Of a stretch of DNA of 64,000 nucleotides, positions 55,901 through 64,000 are shown piece by piece. This stretch comes from Pterobdella sp. o SKG-2022. Lineage: Eukaryota; Annelida; Clitellata; Hirudinida; Piscicolidae. The notes beneath the pieces were generated by a model. It saw only the letters and a list, made by a program, of their open reading frames with translations. It did not search any database and was not told the origin of the DNA. The stretch spans positions 10,162,291 through 10,226,290 of the forward strand of contig OZ038323.1 of the NCBI GenBank assembly GCA_964035795.1, read 5' to 3'. The position numbers and the translations under genes were made by a program. Positions within the stretch are counted from its first letter, which is position 1. Each line of letters opens with the position of its first letter.

Positions 55901-58846
55901 TGGCTGCAGCGGCTTTGAATAACTGAAGAAGATTTTAATAGAAACTATACTCGATTAGTGAAAAGTTAAATAAATTTCAACAACTAAAATACTCATAAGG
56001 TTTAACTTATTATCTTCAATAATTTAATATATTATTAATATTATTATAACTATTAACCTGTTGTTGTTGCTGTTGTTGCAGAAGATGTATTTGTTTGAGA
56101 ACTTGTTGTAGAGACAAAGCATTTATTGGTTGTGCTGTTTGTTTGGCAGTGTTGGAACTAGTAGTAATTGTAACGCCAGAGTTTTTGGCTGATTGTTGTA
56201 TGCTCAACAACAACTTCAACTGTTGTGAAAGAGAGATTGGCAAAACTAGGTGAGAATTCATTGTGTTTTGTTGCGTTGTAGGCGATGTTGTCGTTATTGT
56301 TGACGTTGTTAGCAACAAGTTTTTATTTTGTTGTTGTTGTTGGTGCTCAGAAGTTACAGGTAGTTTTTGTTGTTCTTGTGCAACTGCTGCAAGACCGCTC
56401 AAGCTGCATGCCATGTTAAACTGCTGTTGTAGCTGCTGAACCAGCTGCTGTGGTAGCGTTGTTTTAACGTTTGTTAGTTGCTTTTGCTGCTGTTGTTGTT
56501 GTTGTGGAGTTAAACTTGAGCTGAGGAGTTTTGTAAGAGTGTTGCTTTGATTTAATTTTAAGTTATTTGAATTTAAAGAAAGTTTATTGGCCTGTTGTTG
56601 TTGGGCTGCTGACACCGCTAAAGCTATTCTTTGTGTTAACTGGTTCAACAAAAGTTGCTGTGGTTGTTGTGGTGTTTGTTGTAGTGGGGTTTGTTGTTGA
56701 AGTTGTTGCTGATTTTGAAGTGGTTGAGATGGTTGTTTTTGAGGTATAGGCTGTTGTGTTACAGGTTGTTGTTGAGCTTGAAGTTGTTGTGGTGTAATTT
56801 GTTGTTGGTTTTGTGGTTGGTTTGTTAGTTTGATTTTCTGTGTGGTCAGAGCTAGCCGCTGTAGCGTAGCTGAAACTTGCTGAGAAAGGAGATTAGTTTT
56901 TGGTATGTTTGGAGATAGGGGATTGATTTTGTTGACATTAGTATTATTGGTGATGATTTTTTCTAAAGGGGATATGCAAGCTGAGGGAAGTTTAACGTTG
57001 ATGTTTTTTGTATTGTTCAATATGTTGTTTAAGTTAGCCACATTACTGTTGATGCTAATATCATTTTTGTTGCTGATTTTGTTGATATTGTTGTTAGCAG
57101 TGATGTTAGTGGAGTTAGGAGATTGAGGAGAAACGATGATTGATTGTGGTTGAATGATTATGTTGTTGTTGTAATTGTTGGTTAATGACGAAACGAGTTG
57201 GTGTAGCTGTTGTTGTAGTTGTTGGAGTTGTAATGTTGATTTGTTGTTTTGTTGCTGTTGTTGCAAAGCTTTCACAACACCAAGTTGAAGTAGGAGGTTG
57301 TTGCTAAGTTGGGGTGAAAGTTGAGATTTAGAATTGGGAGTTTTATTGGTTAGCAGGCTCTGAAAATCTATGGTACTAGTTGTTGTCAGTACTGGCGATA
57401 AACTCAAAGTTGAATTGCTGATTGAAAAACTTGACGGTGAAAAAGAGTTGTTTACCGTGTTGGTGGCAGGGATTACAGACAACTGTGGTGACGCTATAGA
57501 TTTGTCTATCTCATTAGAAGTTTCTGAGGTTTTCACAAAAGATGTTACGTTACTAAGAGAAGAGCTAGTAATTGTGAGCTCTTTTTCTGAGCTACATGTC
57601 TCGTTGTTTTGTTGAGTTGATAGTATACTAATGCTTAGTTTTTTTTCAACTTCATTCTCTGCATGTGGTTCAGTGTTTTCAACATTCTTTTGAGACGCCC
57701 CATCTACCCTCTCCTCACAACCATCAACTGTATTATTAGGTAGATTATTCTTCCCTTCATCGTTAGAATCATTTTTTGAAAAGTTTTCTTCCAAGCAAAT
57801 TTGCAAGTTACCAGTAGTTTCTTCATCTGAATCTAAATCTGTGAAGCTCGCTTCGTTGATCTTGGCGTTGGTATCTGTTATATGCTCTATATTGTTTGTA
57901 GTTATTTTGTCTCCGTTAGCTTCATGGTGATTCTGAGCAAGATTGTTTGAAATATTTGATTGGTTACTGGCTGCTTCTTCAATGTTATTATCATGGTTAC
58001 CCAGTGTGAAACCATTTAGAGCCGAGTCTTCATTGGCAGATGTGCTTGAAATTGGTAAAGAGCTTTCAATATTATTAATTTGACTGATGTCATTTCCTGT
58101 TGATGTTAATATAGAGTTAAGACTCAGGTTTGCATTTGAATGATAGTTTGTGTTGCTTGAGTCGAGTTTTTGCGGGTAGGTTTTTGGGTTGTTTTCTGTG
58201 GGATGGAATTTCAGTTTTTTGACGTCTTGAAGGCCGCTTATATCAACGTTTTCGTTGTAAGGTCTTTTTGTTGTTTTAGCTGTTTCAACTGTAAGTTTTA
58301 ATAAGGCATTCTCAGCTTCGTTTGGTGTTGAAGACTTTAGAGGCATGGTATCGCTGATTTGGTTGGAGTTGGTGAGCGTGAAACATGGAGTGATGTTGGT
58401 TTCGTTATTTAAACACGAAAAATTCCCATTTTTTTCGACTTTTTCTGAGGTTTCCACACCCCCATTTTGTTGTGTGTGATTGTTTTGAGGCTTCGTGTCT
58501 GTTTTTGTACCATCTTCGCTTATATAATCTTTTTTGAATGAACTTTTTCCGTTTCTGAGAGAAACTCTTCGAGATAAAATGGCAGTGGAACAAAGTTGTT
58601 TAGTGTTTCTCTTGAGTCGTGTTGCTGCTGCTACTTTATCTTTTGAGGCCAAACTGGCATTCCAATCGGTTTTGGCATTGACAGCATCGTTATTAACTGT
58701 AGTGTTTTTAATTTAACCTTTTGAGTTACGACTTGAAACTTTAAAAGCATCTTTGAAAGACTAAAATGAAATTCAATTGGGTTAAAACCATCTTTAAACC
58801 TTTGTTGAGTAGACGACGTCGAGTTTCGTGACTAGTTTGCAGTTTC
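50000..58846 (-). CDS. MYT1: MYT1/ST18-family C2HC zinc-finger transcription factor, 12 coding exons, 5' end unresolved
   Basis: Exons in coding order: 58846-58800, 58696-56058, 55922-55547, 55346-55274, 55087-55019, 54952-54890, 54701-54625, 54482-52697, 52228-52091, 51729-51667, 51502-50715, 50613-50000; all phases agree. This is the MYT1/MYT1L/ST18 family: DNA-binding regulators of neuronal differentiation. Four C2HC fingers are present, each C-x5-C-x12-H-x5-H-x5-C-like: [80 protein letters not shown], each followed by S(L/A)SGCP. The first pair matches vertebrate fingers 2 and 3, including the [14 protein letters not shown] linker. The MYT1 domain between fingers has LKPMLLPKQ and ETLDLSMKN. 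The C-terminus is a coiled coil plus a conserved helix (residues from [12 protein letters not shown]). The large N-terminal exon is Ser/Asn-rich with poly-Gln. No in-frame ATG opens the first exons, so 5' coding exons remain upstream. Symbol denotes family; MYT1, MYT1L and ST18 are co-orthologues. Confidence 0.93.
53904..54030 (-). repeat. Poly-Ser coding trinucleotide tract in the MYT1-type gene
   Basis: The plus strand shows runs of GAAGAA and GATGAA; on the coding strand this gives TCT, TCA and TCC serine codons, making about 35 Ser residues interrupted by Phe and Cys. Low-complexity expansion inside a coding exon. Confidence 0.8.
56058..57270 (-). repeat. Poly-Gln (CAA/CAG)-rich region of the MYT1-type gene
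   Basis: Multiple Gln tracts (up to about seven in a row) with Leu and Asn spacers fill the 3' half of the 2.6 kb exon. The codons mix CAA and CAG, so it is not a pure triplet repeat. It resembles Gln-rich activation-type regions. Confidence 0.8.
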
Positions 58847-59144
58847 CTGTGAGATTCAACACAAGCTTTTATACATTATATTGTGTATTACTGATACTTG
58901 GCTCTAAAAACCGGTTATTATGTAAATAATATTAGTAAACTTCCAGATTATTTAAAAATTAGCTTTTAACATTAATTATTAAATTTTCCCATTATTTTAA
59001 ACTTATATCTTATCTTATATGACCATGAGTTTTAAAGGGAAACTAAAGCAAGTCAAATCAAACACTTGGGTTAACTAAATTATAGGAAGCTTTTCGTATG
59101 TATAAAAGATATTAGTTTTGAATAAACGCGAAATGTATGAGTTA

Positions 59145-61195
59145 TTTTTTTTTCACAATATTTTCATTTATTCAACAAAATTTTGAAAAAAAATATCAAT
59201 AAAAGTATATTTTTAACAAAATAAGAATTGCAGATTTCAATTCTTGTAGAAACTGTGTCAATCTTCAGTCAAAATTCACCAAAACTAATTCACACCTTCA
59301 TGGTTGCGTCTTCATGTGCCTTGCCAGTTTTGCAAAACATGCTAAGGCTCAGGTAGTTACCTTTGACAATCGCAATCGACAAGCGTTAAAAAAGCCAACT
59401 TGTCTCCAGATTGACAGAGGTACGCTCCTTCATTTTGTTGCCCAGTTCTAATAAAAAACTTTTAGTGACTGGGCCAAAAACCCCAGAAGTTTCAACGGCT
59501 ACAGGAGTGAACAAATAACGGGGCTAAAAAAATGCGTATTTGCCGATTTTCAAAATCTCCGCATTACGAGCAGAAGAGCCTGGAAAGACTGCCGAATTGA
59601 GAGATGCGGATGCAGAAAACGTGTCCGTACAAGTGACATCCCAAGTCAAGAACTTTCCTTCTTTATACAGAAAAAAAGTGACGCCGTCGGGTCTTTTACA
59701 AGCGTCAAAGTCGAAACCAGAAGGCTCAAGGATTGAATTGAAGCCAGCGACGTTTAAAGCTCGAAACACAATGTCGTTTAAAGCAAAATGACGAGGATAA
59801 CGACCTCCGCTTTTAACACATGAAAGAGGATGCAGCCCAAACTTATCGACCTCTTCACCACAGCGACAAGTAAAATTTTGTCACACGTTAGAGCCAGTAC
59901 GCAGAGCCACAGCGTAACGGAGACAATCGTTTGAAAGCAGGTTGCCTAAAGATGAAGCAGGAAGTGCAGTAAGCCAAGCACCAGTGTGGGTTTGAGAGGC
60001 CGCAAGAAAATAATCTGAACGATGCTGTTCGAGGGACGTTTTTAAGTTTTCAGAAACTATTTTACAATTTATTTGATCCCACTGAAGTTGCGAAGATTTG
60101 GTTTCAGGTAAAACAAAGTTACGTTTATTCCAGGATTGCACACGAACCGCCAAAGAATTGTCAAAAAGAGATTCGGAAAAGTTTGAAAGAATGTTTTTGA
60201 CTAAACCTTCGGTAGCGCGCATAGAGGCCAAATGTGCAACCTCGAAAATATCTGAAACTGATCGTAAACCTAAACCTCCAAAACGAATAGGCAAGGTAGC
60301 AATGCGCCAGCCTGTGTCATCAAAGTGGACATTACATATATCAACGGCACACTTACGAAGTATACCGTCAATTTTGCCCAATTCATCGGGTGACTCATAA
60401 CAAGGCGCAGAACGTAATATGTATAAAAGTTTAGGTATGGAAAAACAATTACGTAATAGAAAGAGAGCCGGATGAGAATCGATTAGCAATAGACGTGAGG
60501 ACATTTGCGAAAGAATAGACCGCTTTTTGGAAAGAGTATTCTTAATACCAGATTCAAGTATCGGTGAGCCTAAAATCTGTAAATTGGTAGGGTGAGTGAC
60601 ATGAACACCGGGTAACACGCCATTGATGCATCTTATTGCTAATTCGAACTCATCAGGAGTGCAACCTATGTTGATGATCTCCGATTTGTCGGGGTTGATG
60701 GAAAGACCAATACGTGACAAGGCAGGAATAATGAAGTCGAGATTTTTTCTGACACAGTCGAAAGAGCCCCCCAGATTGGCGTCATCAAGGTACCATATGT
60801 TCAAAGGTGTAGACACGTTTCTGGCAACTTCGTCTACACCAAGGGCAAAAAGTAAAGGCCCCAAAGGGTCGCCTTGTTGAATTCCAGTTTGGGATTGGAT
60901 TATGTCTGAACCAAATAGAAGGTCACTCGGTGCAGCTTATGCATGGTGCGCAAGCTGATAAAGTGTAGGGGCTCTCAAAAAACAGGCTTTTAGAAAATGG
61001 TCACGCCGAATAGTGTTAAACGCGTTTTTCATGTCAAGTTTGACGAGAATCATCCCATTTTTTGCGTTAGCACACGGAGAAATATCACGTTTCAGAAGTA
61101 GGAAACGGACAGCGTGGGCCGCAGCTTCGCAACCTCCTGGCACACCAACACCCAGTTGAACTGGAAAAAAATGATCTTTTAGAGATTAGACGACT
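59145..61195 (-). mobile_element. 5'-truncated LINE with reverse transcriptase and restriction-like endonuclease, several stops
   Basis: One minus-strand frame carries the whole element. It has VPGGCEAAAHAVR, LVKLDMKNAFNTIRRDHFL (RT motif A), QQGDPLGPLLFALGVDEVAR (motif B), WYLDD (catalytic box), then a CCHC-like C-R-C-G...H...C knuckle (about 59840) and an endonuclease block with RPDGVTFF and LTWDVTCTD followed by AE-x3-K-x2-KY. That is a PD-(D/E)xK restriction-like endonuclease downstream of the RT, as in R2/R4/NeSL/Utopia-type elements. Frame breaks are nonsense only: TAA near 60937, TGA at 59881, TAG at 59524 and TAA near 59386. A run of nine A lies at 59146-59154 on the minus strand as tail. 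The 5' end stops near 61195. It sits in an intron or 5' region of the MYT1-type gene, in the same orientation. Confidence 0.85.
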
Positions 61196-61296
61196 GGGCG
61201 ACTGGCGGCAATGATGTATCCTGAACTTACATTACCAAACTAATACAGATTATAATTAGTGTAAATTTGAGGTTTGAATCAAGAAAAATGACTAAC

Positions 61297-61344
61297 GTTT
61301 TTTGTCTTGTTATTTTGTTAGCTGTTTCTGTTTCTTTAAGAGTT
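61297..61344 (-). other. Candidate upstream microexon C of the MYT1-type gene (48 nt)
   Basis: On the minus strand TATTTTCAG precedes the exon and GTTAGT follows it. Read in phase 2 it gives TLKETETANKITRQK and ends in phase 2, which joins exon 58846-58800 without a stop. Length is a multiple of three. Confidence 0.45.
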
Positions 61345-61471
61345 CTGAAAATATATAGTTTTAAATGAACCTTCTTCAAGGTAACCTTTAAAAATTTTAG
61401 ATACAATATGTCCTTTTAAAATAATTTCAAACTTTTGATATATTTCAAGCCAAATTTAAAAGTGAACTTAC

Positions 61472-61496
61472 TTCATTGTTTCGTTTTCTGATAGAA
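61472..61496 (-). other. Candidate microexon B (25 nt), frame-breaking
   Basis: TTTTTTCAAAG acceptor and GTAAGTTC donor on the minus strand flank a 25-nt segment. If it lies between exons A and C it shifts the frame into a stop two codons later, so it would be an alternative (poison) exon, part of a 5' UTR, or spurious. Confidence 0.35.
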
Positions 61497-61680
61497 CTTT
61501 GAAAAAATAATATACAAATGAATAATTTATATATGAACGATTCAATATCAAGATTTTAAATAATGTTAAGATTTCATTTATTAAGTAATGACTTGTAATT
61601 GAATGAGTTTCACAATAAAATACTATTTCTTGAGTGAATTTTTAAAAGTTAAATATACACTCCCGATTAACTTCACTTAC

Positions 61681-61719
61681 TTCAAATCTCTCTCTTGCTG
61701 TGTTTCATAAAGTAACTCC
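61681..61719 (-). other. Candidate upstream microexon A of the MYT1-type gene (39 nt)
   Basis: The minus strand shows a good pyrimidine tract and acceptor (TTTGATTTTTTCAG) and a consensus donor GTAAGTG. Only one frame is open, ELLYETQQERDL, entering and leaving in phase 2, compatible with microexon C. Similarity to known MYT1 N-termini is not evident. Confidence 0.45.
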
Positions 61720-64000
61720 CTGAAAAAATCAAATAAGAAACTATCAAAACTCTGTTCAACTAACTCAAAACTACATTAACAACTGAACAGCTAATTAGTA
61801 AATCTCAAAAACTAAATACAAAAGAATCTAATCAATATAAACGCATTGAAAAGATTGAAACTTTGCCCAGCCATAAATAACAAACTCGTCGACATCTGTA
61901 CGCAAAAAAGTTTAAATCCTTTGTGTTTGTTATACTGTATATATGTCCTGTCGCATGTTGTATTGCTCTGTTGGTGTATATTACCTTTGTGTTTGTGTGT
62001 TTCTCAGTATGTATTAGTGTATCAAAGGGTATGATTGTATTAGTTGTACTATTATATCAATATTGTATTGTATTTATGTATGTTTTGTGTGAATATTTAA
62101 GCTTTATTTGACACTTGCTTGAAGTTTTTTAAATTATTTTATAAGCTGTTCTATCTTCTTTGATACAATTTTTCATTTGTGTCCATGAAAGATTGGTAAT
62201 ACATTTTCCGTTCAGCCCTAATATGAACTTCAAAATACCTGCTGTTCAAATTAAATAACTTTTTTGCTTTTTTTTCATAAACCTACTAACCAATCTACCA
62301 ATAACATACAACAAAAACTTTGAGTGTGCCAGTGTGTTAATGTGTGTGTTTCAAGAATGAGCACCTGCTATTAGCTGCCTAGAAGAAAAGGTGACGAAGA
62401 AAAAGATGTCTCGAGTTATGATGATAGTTCGTTGGTGGAGAAGCAAACTTGGTAGGTTTAATCTATTATGATTTCAGAGTTTGAGTTGAGAGCTCGAGTT
62501 GTGGTGGTTTGGATGAAGAGAAAAATTATGTAACAGACACTAATAACATCCATTATGAAATCCATCATTCTGTTTTGAATACTGAAATTAGGAAAACGAT
62601 GAACAAAAAGACCAATTTCTTGAAATTTATAAGCGTGTTGAATGTTTTTAAATTAATTAACACTGCTTGTTGTGAATGATTGCATGTCATTGGCGTTCTG
62701 AAAAGTACCCAGAACAAAAACACAAAGAAACAAAGATCTCATAAAAGAGCTTTTCCTTCTCATACTTCAACCATGAAATACAATTGAATACACTTAATTT
62801 TGAAGTTCTACGTAGTTAAAACTTTGATGTAGACGCAAAAAAGGTAGCTCAGTTAGTACAGTTTTGTATGTTTGTGTATGTGCGGGCCTATTAAAAGTTT
62901 AGTTAAGTGACAGATGTTTCCTTCTAAGCTGCTCAACTTTAACCGCTAAGTTTCACTCTAAACCAAAGGCCCGGGATTTGGTTTTGGATGGCAGATGTTG
63001 CTTAAAAGTGCATGAAGTTATATAATAGAGATTTAAATACGAAATTAGTATTTAAAAGTGAGTTTTGGCTAGGAATTAAATACTTGGGTGGTAGTTTTAG
63101 TAAACGCCCATTGATTAATATTGATCGAAACAGCTATAACTCTTTCTAATACTTTAGCTGCAATTAACATTATTTGAACACCTCTAATGTATTTATGGAC
63201 TGTAAAAGTTAGATAGAATGAATAACTATTTGAACATAATTTTAACATTATATATAAAGTTTCAAACCATTTTATGCGGCTTTTGATATAAAATTTCCAG
63301 ACTGAAAAAAGTTTAAAACAACGGACAACACACCACAAATCACTCACCTCAAAAAAGACACAATAATTAGACAAAACTAACTAAAAGTAGCATAAAACCT
63401 CTAATCAATCCCCAATGAAACGAATTGAAATACAAAACACAGTATAATATAACGACTTCAATGAATGAACTTGTCGCTTTGAAGCAATAACACACGAACG
63501 CGGCATCGGCGACGCAAACGCATGCAAGAGCCTTCACTATTTCTCTCTCCTCTTCACCATCTCTCCTCCCTTCACATACCAAAAGCTTCTTTATGTCTCC
63601 GTCTTAACCTTTATTAAAATCTATCTCGATTTGTTTAACGTGGTGTTGTTTAATATTTGCTTTGATTCAGTACGGATGGAGATTTGAAGGGTATAGGGGG
63701 AATTTATTACAAAAGTTTCATCCAGTGATTGGGATGAAAAAATTAGTTTTTTTGAAGTAGAACTAAAAGTGAATTAAATAAAGGCATTGTATGCCATATG
63801 AAAGACTTGGTAGGCACGCTTAAGTCGTAAACAATGGTGATTATAATATGGATCAGCCATTAACTTTGCTTATTACTTTCCTATTAAAACTTTATTGAAA
63901 AATCATTTTTCATATAACACAAAAACCATATTAGAATTGATATTGAATTAAAAGGTTGGAAAATATGTTTATTGGAGGAATATATTTCAAAGTTAAATGG
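61720..64000. other. Right-hand region without a supported gene; possible 5' region of the MYT1-type gene
   Basis: AT-rich with no recognisable protein domain on either strand. At 63348 the minus strand has a strong donor (GAG|GTGAGT). Some 150 bp upstream of it, at about 63490-63530, is a locally CpG-rich patch (CGCGGCATCGGCGACGC), unusual here; together they could be a noncoding first exon. The rest shows nothing I can name. Confidence 0.4.

Noticed and set aside
60098..60880. Plus-strand ORFs across the LINE
   Set aside because: Antisense of the reverse transcriptase frame, with no domain of their own.
62843..62920. Sequence GTAGCTCAGTTAGTAC resembling a tRNA A box
   Set aside because: No B box (GGTTCRANNCC) at the right distance and no cloverleaf pairing, so neither a tRNA nor a clear tRNA-derived SINE can be supported.

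Overview
This is an intron-rich, AT-rich nuclear animal sequence. It has long A/T-biased introns, pure dinucleotide microsatellites, degraded LINE retrotransposons and proteins swollen by Asn, Ser and Gln runs. The gene set (WWOX, CWC27, a seven-Ig PTK7/off-track pseudokinase and a MYT1/ST18-type C2HC zinc-finger factor) is bilaterian. The composition resembles some lophotrochozoans such as leech-like annelids, but that placement is inference; nothing here names the species.

Layout, left to right. 1-1372 (-): a frameshifted LINE reverse-transcriptase relic cut by the window edge. 3218-6544 (+): an intronless ORF for an Asn-rich protein of about 1,108 residues that I do not recognise. 7106-10563 (+): an intact 14-exon WWOX orthologue (402 aa). 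10973-15814 (+): an intact 13-exon CWC27 orthologue (481 aa), starting 409 bp after the WWOX stop. 18222-49349 (+): a 19-exon PTK7 orthologue (1,869 aa) with signal peptide, seven Ig domains, one membrane segment and a pseudokinase domain. 50000-58846 (-): the MYT1/ST18 orthologue, convergent with PTK7, 12 coding exons, with its 5' end unresolved. Likely upstream microexons lie at 61297-61719, beyond a second LINE (about 59145-61195, -) that carries RT and restriction-like endonuclease domains with several stops.

Every exon boundary of the four orthologues was derived by hand from GT/AG sites, phase and family similarity. Each complete model sums to a multiple of three. The genes have unrelated jobs: SDR/WW tumour suppressor, spliceosomal cyclophilin, Wnt/planar-polarity receptor, neuronal transcription factor. 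I see no operon logic beyond the tight same-strand spacing on the left.

The best leads are four. The PTK7 orthologue has lost both HRD and DFG and is about 800 residues longer than the vertebrate protein. A GTNNGT tandem splice donor after its Ig4a exon would switch between full-length and truncated receptor. MYT1 finger-half exons are exactly 63 nt and phase-symmetric, so they could be skipped in frame. A (CA)31 microsatellite directly forms a splice acceptor in CWC27.
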